Positions 39,687 through 48,513 of a DNA stretch of 64,000 bases are shown piece after piece. The stretch's first letter is position 1. Every line of letters starts with the position of its first letter. The translations under genes and the position numbers were made by a program. Location of the stretch: NCBI RefSeq assembly GCF_002979655.1, contig NZ_PCPG01000001.1, positions 496,001-560,000 of the forward strand, read 5' to 3'. This DNA comes from Microbacterium sp. MYb45 (GTDB lineage Bacteria; Actinomycetota; Actinomycetes; Actinomycetales; Microbacteriaceae). The notes beneath the pieces were generated by a model, which had not been told where the DNA came from, did no database searches, and worked only from the letters and a program-made list of their open reading frames with translations.

Positions 39687-39697
39687 TTGTCTGACAA
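39687..39697. promoter_or_regulatory. GntR/FadR-type operator
   Basis: TTGTCTGACAA is a perfect 11-bp palindrome and fits TNGTNNNACNA, the site described for Corynebacterium LldR and other FadR-group regulators. It spans from about -7 to +4 of the dehydrogenase promoter and lies 25 bases before the -10 of the regulator gene. Confidence 0.8.
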
Positions 39698-39702
39698 GTG
39701 TA
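39697..39702 (-). promoter_or_regulatory. -10 element of D-2-hydroxyacid dehydrogenase gene
   Basis: TACACT on the minus strand overlaps the operator by one base. Transcription would start near 39690, giving a 30-base leader with a Shine-Dalgarno before the GTG at 39661. Confidence 0.6.
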
Positions 39703-39722
39703 CCGACGGCGGGGCGTTTCGT

Positions 39723-39728
39723 TAGACT
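39723..39728 (+). promoter_or_regulatory. -10 element of GntR regulator gene (leaderless)
   Basis: TAGACT ends exactly 6 bases before the ATG at 39735. Confidence 0.65.
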
Positions 39729-39734
39729 GACCGG

Positions 39735-40397
39735 ATGACCATGAGCTCGGACGCGCCGCTCGGCATCGTCGGCGTGGTCGACGCCGTCACCGCTCAGCTG
39801 CGCGGACGCATCCTCCGCGGCGAGATCGGCTCCGGCACGCCGCTCACGGAGTCAGCCGTCTCGCAGACGTTCGGGGTGGCCAGGCCGAGTGCGAAAGCAG
39901 CCATCGAACAGCTCGTCGCCACCGGACTCCTGGTGCGCACCGCGCATCGAAGCGCCCGCGTCGTCGGGATCGACTCCGAGACCGTGCGCGACGTCTACCG
40001 CACGAGGACACGGCTGGAGAGCGCGGCGCTGCGCGAACTCGCCGTGACCAGGACCGTTCCGGATGCTGCCCGCGACGCCAACGCCGAGATCCTCGCGATG
40101 CCGGCCGGCCCCGACCCGGCGACTGTCGGCCCCGATCTGCGCTTCCACACCGCGCTCATCGACGCCCTCCAGAGCGAGCGGACCGGTCGCATGTACCGCA
40201 GCGTCCTCGACGAGGTGCGACTGTGCATGGCGCAGGTGCAGGGCCGCCGCCTGCTCGACGCTGCGGTGATCGCTGCCCAGCACGCCGACATCCTCGACGC
40301 GGTCGAGTCAGGAGAGGGCGAGCGTGCGGCCGCCCTCCTCGAGGCGCATCTCTCTTCGGCCGAGGAGAGGCTCGTCGAAGCGCTCGACGCCGACTAG
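39735..40397 (+). CDS. GntR/FadR family regulator (FCD domain)
   Basis: This 220-residue regulator has an N-terminal winged helix (LRGRILRGEIGSGTPLTESA, then FGVARPSAKAAIEQL) and an all-helical FCD effector domain. Possible metal or carboxylate ligands are in DLRFHTALIDA and AAQHADILDAV. It is divergent from the D-2-hydroxyacid dehydrogenase and a perfect FadR-type operator lies between them. It probably represses the dehydrogenase until a 2-hydroxyacid such as lactate or glycolate is bound. Start: the first ATG, which has a leaderless -10. Confidence 0.87.
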   Translation: MTMSSDAPLGIVGVVDAVTAQLRGRILRGEIGSGTPLTESAVSQTFGVARPSAKAAIEQLVATGLLVRTAHRSARVVGIDSETVRDVYRTRTRLESAALRELAVTRTVPDAARDANAEILAMPAGPDPATVGPDLRFHTALIDALQSERTGRMYRSVLDEVRLCMAQVQGRRLLDAAVIAAQHADILDAVESGEGERAAALLEAHLSSAEERLVEALDAD

Positions 40398-40410
40398 CGA
40401 CCGGAGATCG

Positions 40411-41352
40411 TCACTCGGCCGGGGCCTCGTCGACGACGATGGGCGCTTCCGTGGAATCCGCCCATTCCGGCGCGGGGAGGACGGTGTCCACCTGGCCCGC
40501 CTGGATCGCTCGCAGCGCCTCGGTGATCTCCTCGTCGTTTTCGGGAACGGGAAGGTCGCAGGCACGCAGCTCGGAGGCGAACTGCAGCGTCAGCCGGTTC
40601 TTGCCCGCTTCCACGGCCTGTGCCGTCGTGCCGGTGATGATCTCGCTGCCGGTCTGGATCGCGGAGACCTCATCGCAGACGTGGTACACCTTGCCGCCCT
40701 CGACCCACACGACCTCGTCCTTGCCGAGCAGCTGGATCACGGCGGACTGATCGGCCGTGTACTGCTCGACCGACGGCGGAGCGAAGTCGACGCCGAGGAC
40801 GACGGCGAGAGCCGCGAGGGCTACTCCGACGATGCCGGCCGTCGTCTTCTGGCCCTTGTCCATGTCCTTGTTGAGGAAGATCAGGATGACGAGGGGGAGG
40901 AAGGCGACGATCGCGATGATCGCGCCGAGCTGGTTCTGCACGAAGAACCGTGTCTTGTCGGACTTCCGCGCGGGGTCGAGGCGATTCGCCTTCTTCCAGA
41001 GCACGGACCCGGTGATCGAGAGTGCGGCGATCACGACGAGCAGCACGAGGAGTGCGATGAACGCCCACTGCGGGAACGTCGCCGTGACGCCGTGCTCCTC
41101 GAGCAGTCCGGTGTCGGGGTTGCGGAGGAGCTGTCCGTCCTCGCCGACGTAGACGCGCTGGCGCAGCAGCCAGAAGATGCCGACGGCTTCGCCGATGATC
41201 GCGATGGCCCAGAGCACGGCGGCGATCCAGCGGAAGCGGGTGGCCTTCGCTTTCGCCTCGGGAGTGGGGACCCATCCGGCGGGCGGCTCGGTGTTCGTGC
41301 TGCTCGCCGCAGGCCGCTCGACGTCGGCGTTCTTGTTGTCGCTGTCGGCCAC
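40411..41352 (-). CDS. four-helix membrane protein of unknown function
   Basis: This 313-residue protein has a charged N-terminus, four predicted TM helices (about residues 40-65, 95-120, 145-165 and 175-195) and an about 120-residue C-terminal domain outside the last helix. That domain has two cysteines (VYHVCDEVSAI, SELRACDLPVP) that could form a disulfide, as would fit an external location. I do not recognise the family. The GTG start has GGGGAG upstream; a longer reading from 41409 runs into the promoter of the divergent gene. Terminal residues are acidic. Confidence 0.75.
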   Translation of the reverse strand: MADSDNKNADVERPAASSTNTEPPAGWVPTPEAKAKATRFRWIAAVLWAIAIIGEAVGIFWLLRQRVYVGEDGQLLRNPDTGLLEEHGVTATFPQWAFIALLVLLVVIAALSITGSVLWKKANRLDPARKSDKTRFFVQNQLGAIIAIVAFLPLVILIFLNKDMDKGQKTTAGIVGVALAALAVVLGVDFAPPSVEQYTADQSAVIQLLGKDEVVWVEGGKVYHVCDEVSAIQTGSEIITGTTAQAVEAGKNRLTLQFASELRACDLPVPENDEEITEALRAIQAGQVDTVLPAPEWADSTEAPIVVDEAPAE

Positions 41353-41425
41353 GGTGCTCCCCTTTTCCCTCCGGTGCCCGCCATACCGGCTCAAGGCAAC
41401 CCCGAGCATAGTGGACCGGGTGTCC

Positions 41426-41431
41426 TACTCT
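41426..41431 (+). promoter_or_regulatory. -10 element of the 41438 membrane protein operon (leaderless)
   Basis: TACTCT ends exactly 6 bases before the ATG; the GGGGAG spacer could also act as a Shine-Dalgarno, but it abuts the ATG. Confidence 0.55.
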
Positions 41432-41437
41432 GGGGAG

Positions 41438-41902
41438 ATGACTTCCGATTCCGACGACGCCCTCAGCTGGGAGGGCGACGACGCCGCGGCGCCGCAGGAT
41501 CGCGCCCTTCCGCACGGCTGGAACGCCGTGGGCAGGGGCAGCGAAGAGGTGGGGGCGGTCGAGGATGACGGCACCGTCACTCCCGCTGCGCCCGACGAGC
41601 CGGCGAGCATGAGCACCATGATGCTGCTGATCCTCGGGGTCGTCGGCGGCGTCTATCTCCTCTACACGATCGGTTGGATCGTCGGCGGACTGCGACTCAA
41701 GCCGCTGGCCTCGTTCCTCGTCGACGACGCCATGTTCCTGCCGTGGTTCGTGCTGGCGATCGCCGCGCCCGCGCTGTGGTTCCTCGCGACCTGGGTCCTG
41801 ACCCGGGGGAGGGCCGCGTGGATCCGCGTCGCCGTGCTGCTCGCGGGCGTGGTCCTCCTCGTTCCCTGGCCCTTCGTCACCGTGGGGGTGATCGGATCGT
41901 GA
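41438..41902 (+). CDS. three-helix membrane protein of unknown function
   Basis: This 154-residue protein has an acidic, disordered N-terminus (about 1-55) and three TM helices (about 58-80, 93-115 and 122-145). No family is recognised. Its stop overlaps the GTG of the next gene by four bases, so the two small membrane proteins are coupled and may work together. Confidence 0.7.
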   Translation: MTSDSDDALSWEGDDAAAPQDRALPHGWNAVGRGSEEVGAVEDDGTVTPAAPDEPASMSTMMLLILGVVGGVYLLYTIGWIVGGLRLKPLASFLVDDAMFLPWFVLAIAAPALWFLATWVLTRGRAAWIRVAVLLAGVVLLVPWPFVTVGVIGS

Positions 41903-42234
41903 GTGCGTCTTCCGCTCCTCAGCAGGTCTCGGCGGGCTCGCCCCGCTGGCTCGTCGGACTCGTCATCGGGCTGGCAGGGCTGTTCTACGCCTACGCGGTG
42001 TGGAACGCCGTCGCACACCTGATCACGATGGCGCAGACCGGATTGACCGGAGGGGGATGGGCGACACTCCTGTTCGGCGTCGCCTTTCCCGCCATCGTCT
42101 TCGCGTTCGCGTTCGTGATCGGTCGACGACGCAATGTCGGAGAGCTCTCCCTGGTGTTCCTCGCGGGACTCGGCATCGTCGCGGTCTTCTGGATGAGCCT
42201 CATCGCGCTCAGCCTCACGATGCCGAGCGCCTGA
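41899..42234 (+). CDS. small three-helix membrane protein
   Basis: This 111-residue protein has three predicted helices (about 17-38, 50-70 and 80-105). It starts with the GTG of a GTGA overlap with the upstream membrane protein gene. Family and function are unknown; the pair precedes serA but a separate promoter-like TAGAGT lies before serA. Confidence 0.7.
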   Translation: MSASSAPQQVSAGSPRWLVGLVIGLAGLFYAYAVWNAVAHLITMAQTGLTGGGWATLLFGVAFPAIVFAFAFVIGRRRNVGELSLVFLAGLGIVAVFWMSLIALSLTMPSA

Positions 42235-42357
42235 GTCGCACGCGGTCACACGGCACGGAGGGCCTCGAGCGCTCGGGTAGAGTTGACGCGATCGCGCCCC
42301 CATGGTGTGCGGCGCATCGGCCACTCCCGCCTGCCGCGCTGCCCCGAAGGATCCACT

Positions 42358-43962
42358 GTGCCGAAGCCCGTCGTGCTCATCGCCGAAGTACTCTCTCCCG
42401 CCACCATCGAGGCCCTCGGCCCCGACTTCGACGTCCGCAACGTCGACGGCACCGACCGTGAGGCGCTGTTCGCGGCGCTGGCGGATGCCGATGCCGTGCT
42501 GGTCCGCTCGGCGACCCGCATCGATGAGGAAGCGCTCACCCACGCGCCGAAGCTCAAGGTCGTCGCCCGTGCCGGAGTCGGCCTCGACAACGTCGACATC
42601 AAGGCGGCCACGGCTGCCGGCGTCATGGTCGTCAATGCGCCGACCTCCAACATCGTCTCCGCCGCCGAGCTCACGGTCGGCCACATCCTGAGCCTCGCCC
42701 GCCGCATTCCGGCCGCGCACGCCTCGCTCTCCGCAGGCGCCTGGAAGCGCAGCTCCTTCACGGGAGCCGAACTCTTCGAGAAGACGGTCGGCATCGTCGG
42801 CCTCGGTCGCATCGGTGCGCTCGTCGCCGCGCGCCTTGCCGCTTTCGACATGCGTGTCGTCGCCTACGACCCCTACGTCACCTCGGCGCGCGCCCAGCAG
42901 CTCGGCGTGCAACTCCTCTCGCTCGATGAGCTCGTCGCCGAGTCCGACTTCCTCACGATCCACATGCCGAAGACGCCGGAGACCACCGGCATGATCGGTG
43001 CCGAGCAGTTCAAGGCCATGAAGCCGACCGCGTTCGTCGTCAACGTCGCGCGCGGCGGCCTGATCGACGAGGAGGCGCTGCACGCCGCCCTCGTCGCGGG
43101 AGAGATCGCCGGTGCGGGCCTCGACGTCTTCACCTCCGAGCCCCCCGCAGAGGGTGGCACCGCTCGTCCGCTGCTCGATCTTCCCAACGTCGTCGTCACC
43201 CCGCACCTCGGTGCGAGCACCGAGGAGGCGCAGGAGAAGGCCGGTGTCTCGGTCGCCCGATCCGTGCGTCTCGCGCTCGGCGGCGACCTGGTGCCCGACG
43301 CGGTCAACGTCGCCGGCGGTGTCATCGACCCGTACGTGCGCCCCGGTATCTCGCTGGTCGAGAAGCTCGGTCAGATCTTCGCGTCGCTGGCGACCTCGCC
43401 GCTCACGAGCCTCGACGTCGAGGTGCACGGTGAGCTCAACGACTACGACGTGAGCGTGCTCAAGCTCGCCGCTCTCAAGGGCGTCTTCACGAACATCGTC
43501 AGCGAGACCGTCTCCTACGTCAACGCGCCGCTCCTCGCAGACCAGCGCGGCATCGCCGTGCGCCTGCTCAAAGACGACGTGAGCGATGAGTATCGCAACG
43601 TGATCACGCTCGCCGGCGCGCTGTCGGACGGGTCCCAGCTGTCGGTGTCCGGCACGCTCACGGGCCCGAAGCAGGCCGAGAAGCTGATCGGCATCAACGA
43701 TCACGCGCTCGAGCTGCCGATCGAGAAGCACCACGTCGTCATGCTGTACACCGACCGTCCCGGCATCGTCGCGGTCTACGGTCAGAAGTTCGGCGAGGCG
43801 GGCATCAACATCGCCGGCATGCAGATCGCCCGCGAGGCGGCCGGTGCGCAGGCGCTCAGCGTTTTGACGCTGGACTCGCCGGTGTCCGACGAGCTGCTCG
43901 ACGATGTGCGCGACGCCATCGACGCCGACCTGTTCCGTCAGATCGAGATCACCGAGGTCTGA
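42358..43962 (+). CDS. serA: D-3-phosphoglycerate dehydrogenase
   Basis: SerA (534 residues) is the long three-domain form that oxidises 3-phosphoglycerate in serine synthesis. The NAD loop is VGIVGLGRIGALVAARL (about 143-159), the catalytic His in PHLGASTEEAQE, then the intervening ASB domain and a C-terminal ACT domain (IVAVYGQKFGEAGINIAGMQ) for serine feedback. The GTG at 42358 has GAAGGA 6 bases upstream; the longer in-frame reading from 42283 lacks one. TAGAGT about 75 bases upstream is the likely promoter, leaving a short leader. A strong stem-loop follows. Confidence 0.96.
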   Translation: MPKPVVLIAEVLSPATIEALGPDFDVRNVDGTDREALFAALADADAVLVRSATRIDEEALTHAPKLKVVARAGVGLDNVDIKAATAAGVMVVNAPTSNIVSAAELTVGHILSLARRIPAAHASLSAGAWKRSSFTGAELFEKTVGIVGLGRIGALVAARLAAFDMRVVAYDPYVTSARAQQLGVQLLSLDELVAESDFLTIHMPKTPETTGMIGAEQFKAMKPTAFVVNVARGGLIDEEALHAALVAGEIAGAGLDVFTSEPPAEGGTARPLLDLPNVVVTPHLGASTEEAQEKAGVSVARSVRLALGGDLVPDAVNVAGGVIDPYVRPGISLVEKLGQIFASLATSPLTSLDVEVHGELNDYDVSVLKLAALKGVFTNIVSETVSYVNAPLLADQRGIAVRLLKDDVSDEYRNVITLAGALSDGSQLSVSGTLTGPKQAEKLIGINDHALELPIEKHHVVMLYTDRPGIVAVYGQKFGEAGINIAGMQIAREAAGAQALSVLTLDSPVSDELLDDVRDAIDADLFRQIEITEV

Positions 43963-43977
43963 TCGACGGCTGCAGAC

Positions 43978-44010
43978 AAGAGGGCGGGAGCGTGATGCTC
44001 CCGCCCTCTT
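43978..44010 (+). terminator. bidirectional terminator between serA and tetR
   Basis: AAGAGGGCGGGAGC (43978-43991) is the exact inverse of GCTCCCGCCCTCTT (43997-44010): 14 bp with a 5-base loop, between convergent genes. Confidence 0.92.
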
Positions 44011-44026
44011 GCGTGGGTCGGTGCGG

Positions 44027-44569
44027 TCAGGCCGTCACCTTCAGGACCAGCGCGATCAGCTCGGCGAGCTCGTCGCTGCGGGGGACCAGGCGCTCGGGCC
44101 CGTGCACGTCGAGCGAGTTGTTGAAGTAGAGCCCGTCGCTGACCAGCATCACCAGGTCGAGACTCGCCGTGTCGCGCACGTGCGGACGGATCGTCTCGGC
44201 CCACCGTCGCCGCGTGTCGCGGAGCATGTCGGCTGCCGGCACGGATCCGCCCTGCGCGAGTCGCGTCGCGGCGATGAGTGCGCGGTCGAGTGCGTCGTCC
44301 TCCATCACCGATGTGCGCACGTAGTACGCGACGGGGCCTTCCTCAGCGGACGACATCCGTTCCAGGTCGAGTGTCGTGAGGTTGTCGAGGCGCTCCATCA
44401 GTCCGGCTTCGAGGTCGTCCTTCGAGCCGAAGTGGTAGAGGAGTCCGCCTTTGGACACCCCTGCAGCCTTGGCCGTGGCGTCGAGCGTGGCTGCGCGTTC
44501 GCCGTCTTCGATGAGGATCGCTTCGAAGGCGTCGAGCACCTTCTCGCGGGCGAGGGGAGGTCGGGGCAT
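44027..44569 (-). CDS. TetR family regulator
   Basis: This 180-residue repressor has the N-terminal TetR helix-turn-helix (EKVLDAFEAILIEDGERAAT, then TAKAAGVSKGGLLYHFGSKD, about residues 8-50) and a ligand domain. It is divergent from an EmrB/QacA-type exporter, the classical repressor/pump layout. GAGGA lies 6 bases before the ATG. A near-perfect dyad lies in the shared 95-base promoter region. Confidence 0.9.
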   Translation of the reverse strand: MPRPPLAREKVLDAFEAILIEDGERAATLDATAKAAGVSKGGLLYHFGSKDDLEAGLMERLDNLTTLDLERMSSAEEGPVAYYVRTSVMEDDALDRALIAATRLAQGGSVPAADMLRDTRRRWAETIRPHVRDTASLDLVMLVSDGLYFNNSLDVHGPERLVPRSDELAELIALVLKVTA

Positions 44570-44615
44570 CGTGGATCCTCTGCACAGGGGAGCGGCGGGA
44601 ATTCTGTTACTATAC

Positions 44616-44629
44616 CATCCGGACGGTTC
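44616..44629. promoter_or_regulatory. probable TetR operator
   Basis: ACCATCCGGACGGT is a 14-bp palindrome with one mismatched pair (ACC-A/G-TCCGGA-C/T-GGT). It abuts a TACTAT/TATAGT sequence that can serve as -10 in either direction, so a bound repressor would control both the regulator and the exporter. Confidence 0.65.
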
Positions 44630-44664
44630 ACTAACGATACCGCCGAAACTGTGAGAGGTGTTCC

Positions 44665-46200
44665 ATGACCCGTACTGCGTCGATCCCGACGACAGAGACG
44701 GATGCTCCCCGCGTCGGAGCCCGTGGCTGGGCGGCGCTCGTCGTCCTCATGCTGCCGGTGCTGCTGGTGTCGGTGGACAACACGGTGCTGAGCTTCGCGC
44801 TCCCCGAGATCTCCATCGCGCTCGCCCCCACCGGGGCCGAGCAGCTGTGGATCATCGACGTGTACCCCCTGGTGCTCGCCGGGCTCCTGGTGACGATGGG
44901 CACGCTGGGCGACCGCTTCGGCCGCCGGAAGATGCTGCTGATCGGTGCGACCGGCTTCGCCGCCGTGTCGGCTCTCGCCGCCTTCGCGCCGACGGCCGGG
45001 CTGCTCATCGCCGCCCGCGCGCTCCTCGGTTTCTTCGGCGCCATGCTGATGCCGTCGACCCTCTCGCTGCTGCGCTCGATCTTCCAGAACCGCGACCAGC
45101 GCCGCATGGCGATCGCGGTGTGGGCCTCGGCGTTCTCCGCCGGTTCCGCCCTCGGACCCATCGTGGGCGGATTCCTCCTCGAGCACTTCGCCTGGGGATC
45201 GGTGTTCCTCATCGCCGTCCCCGTGCTCATCCCGCTCCTGATCGCGGCACCGCTGCTCGTCCCGGAGAGCCGCGACCCGAACCCGGGCCGCATCGACCTG
45301 ATCAGCATCGCGCTCTCGATGGCGACCATGATCCCCGTCGTCTACGCGATCAAGTCGCTGGCCGTCGACGGACCGAGCCTCACGGCCGGCGCATGGGCTC
45401 TGCTCGGCTTCGGCATGGGGTACCTGTTCGTCCGTCGCCAGCTGCGCTCCCGGTCGCCGATGCTCGATATGGCGCTGTTCCGGCGAGGCTCATTCTCCGG
45501 GGCGATCCTGGTGAACCTCCTCAGCGTCGTCGCGCTCGTCGGCTTCCTCTACTTCGTGTCGCAGCACCTGCAACTGGTGCTCGGACTGTCGCCGATGATG
45601 GCGGGCTTGGCACTCGTCCCCGGCATGCTCGCGATGATCGTCGCCGGCCTCTCGGTCGTGCCCGTCTCGCGCCGCGTGCCGCCGCACATCGTGATCCCGG
45701 TCGGACTCGCGTTCTCGGTGGCGGGCTACCTGATCGTGGCATTCACGACCCACGCGCACGGAGTGCTTCCCCTCGTCATCGCCTTCGTCGTGCTCGGCAT
45801 CGGCATCGGGGCGGCGGAGACGATCTCGAACGAGCTGATCCTCTCCAGTGCCCCCGCGGCGAAGGCCGGCGCGGCGAGTGCCGTCTCCGAGACAGCGTAC
45901 GAACTCGGCGCCGTGCTCGGCACCGCGGTGCTGGGCGGCATCATCACCGCGTTCTACCGCGGCGCGCTCGTGCTGCCCGAAGGGCTGCCGGCCGATGTGG
46001 CGCACGCGGCGGGGGAGACCCTCGCCGGCGCCTACACCGCGGCGCAGGCGCTTCCGGAGCAGCTCGGGACAGCGCTGTGGGATGCGGCTGCTGCCGCGTT
46101 CGGCTCCGGTGTGATGGTGACGTCGCTGATCGGCGCTGCCCTCGTGGTCCTCGCCGGTGTCATCGCGGCCGTCACACTGCGCAAAGCCCCCTCGCACTGA
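44665..46200 (+). CDS. MFS multidrug exporter, EmrB/QacA type
   Basis: This 511-residue carrier has the 14-TM DHA2 layout: [20 protein letters not shown] in TM1, motif [15 protein letters not shown] and the antiporter motif [19 protein letters not shown] in TM5. It is predicted to export drugs or toxic compounds in exchange for protons. ATG follows GAGAGG. Control by the divergent TetR protein is likely. The substrate is not visible from the sequence. Confidence 0.9.
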   Translation: MTRTASIPTTETDAPRVGARGWAALVVLMLPVLLVSVDNTVLSFALPEISIALAPTGAEQLWIIDVYPLVLAGLLVTMGTLGDRFGRRKMLLIGATGFAAVSALAAFAPTAGLLIAARALLGFFGAMLMPSTLSLLRSIFQNRDQRRMAIAVWASAFSAGSALGPIVGGFLLEHFAWGSVFLIAVPVLIPLLIAAPLLVPESRDPNPGRIDLISIALSMATMIPVVYAIKSLAVDGPSLTAGAWALLGFGMGYLFVRRQLRSRSPMLDMALFRRGSFSGAILVNLLSVVALVGFLYFVSQHLQLVLGLSPMMAGLALVPGMLAMIVAGLSVVPVSRRVPPHIVIPVGLAFSVAGYLIVAFTTHAHGVLPLVIAFVVLGIGIGAAETISNELILSSAPAAKAGAASAVSETAYELGAVLGTAVLGGIITAFYRGALVLPEGLPADVAHAAGETLAGAYTAAQALPEQLGTALWDAAAAAFGSGVMVTSLIGAALVVLAGVIAAVTLRKAPSH

Positions 46201-46279
46201 CCAGTACGCTGGGAGGACCGGCCCGCTCGACCCCGTCGGGCCCGGCCGGTCCATCCCCGTGCAGTGCGCAAGGAGTCTC

Positions 46280-47323
46280 ATGTCGCGTGTCGTGAAGCTG
46301 GCCGTCATCCCCGGTGACGGCATCGGTCCCGAGGTCATCGCCGAGGCGGAGAAGGTGCTCGACGCCGTCACCGCGTCCAGCGATGTGGTCTTCGACAAGA
46401 CCCGTTTCTCGCTGGGTGCCGGGCGCTTCCTCGAGACCGGCGACACCCTCACCGACGACGACCTCGCATCGATCGCCGCGAACGATGCGATCCTGCTCGG
46501 TGCGGTCGGAGGCACGCCGGGCGACCCGCGTCTGAAGGATGCGAACATCGAGCGGGGACTGCTGCTGAAGCTGCGCTTCACGCTCGACCACTACGTGAAC
46601 CTGCGGCCGTCGAAGCTCTTCACGGGCGCACCCGGTCCCCTGACGGATCCGGGTGAGATCGACTTCGTCGTGGTCCGTGAGGGCACGGAAGGCCCCTACG
46701 TCGGCAACGGCGGCGCGATCCGCAAGGGCACGCCGCAGGAGGTCGCGAACGAGACCTCGGTGAACACGGCCTTCGGTGTGGAGCGCGTCGTGCGCTACGC
46801 CTTCGATCTCGCCGAGCGCCGCCGCAAGAAGCTGACTCTCGTGCACAAGACCAACGTGCTCGTGCACGCCGGGGGTATCTGGCAGCGTGTCGTCAACGAG
46901 GTCGCCGCCGAGCACCCCGACGTGACCGTCGACTATCTGCACGTCGACGCGGCCACGATCTTCCTGGTCACCGACCCCTCGCGCTTCGACGTGATCGTCA
47001 CCGACAACCTGTTCGGCGACATCCTCACCGACCTCGCGGGAGCCGTGACCGGCGGTATCGGACTCGCGGCATCGGGGAACATCAACCCCGACGGCGCGTT
47101 TCCCTCGATGTTCGAGCCCGTGCACGGTTCGGCGCCCGACATCGCGGGCCAGCAGAAGGCCGATCCGACCGCGGCGATCCTCTCGATCGCACTGCTGCTC
47201 GACCACCTCGGCCTCGCAGAGGAATCCGCACGCGTGAGCGCGGCGGTCGAGGCCGACATCGCCGCACGCACGGCGGCACGAACGACGGCGGAGATCGGCT
47301 CCGCGATCACTGCGCGCCTCTGA
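46280..47323 (+). CDS. leuB: 3-isopropylmalate dehydrogenase
   Basis: LeuB (347 residues) oxidatively decarboxylates 3-isopropylmalate in leucine synthesis. Landmarks are [16 protein letters not shown], the substrate arginines around [11 protein letters not shown] and LRPSKLF, the [13 protein letters not shown] metal-binding acids and the NAD-binding [10 protein letters not shown]. The ATG has AGGAG 5 bases upstream; upstream in-frame sequence overlaps the exporter gene. ilvE follows after 60 bases. leuA and leuCD are not in the window. Confidence 0.95.
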   Translation: MSRVVKLAVIPGDGIGPEVIAEAEKVLDAVTASSDVVFDKTRFSLGAGRFLETGDTLTDDDLASIAANDAILLGAVGGTPGDPRLKDANIERGLLLKLRFTLDHYVNLRPSKLFTGAPGPLTDPGEIDFVVVREGTEGPYVGNGGAIRKGTPQEVANETSVNTAFGVERVVRYAFDLAERRRKKLTLVHKTNVLVHAGGIWQRVVNEVAAEHPDVTVDYLHVDAATIFLVTDPSRFDVIVTDNLFGDILTDLAGAVTGGIGLAASGNINPDGAFPSMFEPVHGSAPDIAGQQKADPTAAILSIALLLDHLGLAEESARVSAAVEADIAARTAARTTAEIGSAITARL

Positions 47324-47383
47324 CTGCAGGCGTAGGCTGAACGGGCGCGACGATGCGCCCACCCACGAGGAATGGATGATGAG

Positions 47384-48484
47384 ATGACGACCATCGATGC
47401 CGAGGCGACCGTGGCTCCCCTGGAGTTCCTCGTCATGAAGAACCTGAACGCTGTGTCACCCGACCGTCTCGCCGAGGCGCTGGAGAATCCGGGCTTCGGC
47501 GTGGTCTTCACCGATCACATGGTCGACATCTGCTGGTCCGCCAAGGGCGGGTGGCACCGCCCGCGCGTGCAGCCGTACGGTCCGATTCCGCTGGACCCCG
47601 CCGCATCCGTCCTGCACTACGCGCAGGAGATCTTCGAGGGCATCAAGGCCTATCGTCACGCCGACGGCTCGATCCACACGTTCCGTCCCGACCGCAACGC
47701 CGCGCGCCTGCAGGCCAGCGCCCGCCGACTCGCGCTGCCGGAGCTGCCGACCGAGTACTTCATCCAGTCGCTGCGCGAGCTCATCGCCGTCGACGGCCGC
47801 TGGGTGCCGACCGGGGCGGACCAGAGTCTCTACCTGCGGCCCTTCATGTTCGCCAAGGAGGCCTTCCTCGGCGTCCGCGCCGCCCAGAAGGTCGCCTACT
47901 ACGTGATCGCCAGCCCTGCGGGCGCCTACTTCACCGGCGGCGTCAAGCCGGTGCGCATCTGGCTCTCCGAGGAGTACGCTCGCGCCGGCAAGGGCGGCAC
48001 GGGCAAGGCGAAGACCGGCGGCAACTATGCCTCCAGCCTGCTCGCACAGAGCGAGGCCAGCGCGAAGGGCTGCGACCAGGTGGTCTTCCTCAACGAGAAG
48101 CGCGACGTCGAAGAGCTCGGCGGCATGAACGTCGTCTTCGTCTTCAAGGACGGCCGGGTGGTGACACCGGAGTCGGACAGCATCCTCGAGGGCATCACGC
48201 GCGACTCGCTGCTGCAGCTCGCGGAGGACCGCGGCTACACGGTCGAGAAGCGTCCGATCTCGATCGACGAGTGGCGTGAAGGCGTGGCTTCCGGAGACAT
48301 CGTCGAGGTGTTCGCCTGCGGCACCGCGGCAGTCGTCACTCCGATCGGTGCGCTGGTCGGCGACGGGTTCGACGAGCCGCAGCCGCTGGGCGAGCTCGCC
48401 CTCTCGCTGCGTGAGGAGCTCACCGACATCCAGTACGGTCGCCGCGAAGACAAGCACGGCTGGCTCCTGCGTCTCGACGCCTGA
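47384..48484 (+). CDS. ilvE: branched-chain amino acid aminotransferase
   Basis: IlvE (366 residues) is a fold-type IV PLP enzyme that makes valine, leucine and isoleucine from their 2-oxoacids. Landmarks are [27 protein letters not shown] and the catalytic lysine in [31 protein letters not shown] closes the active site. The start is ambiguous: an ATG at 47372 lies directly on the GAGGA sequence, so the ATG at 47384, 12 bases after it, is preferred. A TAGGCT hexamer about 45 bases upstream may be its own promoter. Confidence 0.94.
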   Translation: MTTIDAEATVAPLEFLVMKNLNAVSPDRLAEALENPGFGVVFTDHMVDICWSAKGGWHRPRVQPYGPIPLDPAASVLHYAQEIFEGIKAYRHADGSIHTFRPDRNAARLQASARRLALPELPTEYFIQSLRELIAVDGRWVPTGADQSLYLRPFMFAKEAFLGVRAAQKVAYYVIASPAGAYFTGGVKPVRIWLSEEYARAGKGGTGKAKTGGNYASSLLAQSEASAKGCDQVVFLNEKRDVEELGGMNVVFVFKDGRVVTPESDSILEGITRDSLLQLAEDRGYTVEKRPISIDEWREGVASGDIVEVFACGTAAVVTPIGALVGDGFDEPQPLGELALSLREELTDIQYGRREDKHGWLLRLDA

Positions 48485-48501
48485 GCCGCGGGAGCGCTCG
48501 G

Positions 48502-48507
48502 TAGGCT
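48502..48507 (+). promoter_or_regulatory. -10 element of FAA-hydrolase operon (leaderless)
   Basis: TAGGCT ends exactly 6 bases before the ATG at 48514. Confidence 0.6.
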
Positions 48508-48513
48508 GGATCC

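Noticed and set aside
36863..39694. 943-codon open frame on the plus strand
   Set aside because: Antisense shadow of the D-2-hydroxyacid dehydrogenase, whose flavin and Fe-S motifs are intact on the minus strand.
39662..39697. Upstream TTG start for the dehydrogenase
   Set aside because: It lies inside the operator and upstream of the predicted transcription start, and lacks a Shine-Dalgarno; GTG at 39661 has GAGGAG.
42302..42691. 129-codon frame starting ATG ahead of serA
   Set aside because: It is a shadow in another frame of serA with Ser/Arg/Pro-rich translation and no ribosome-binding site.
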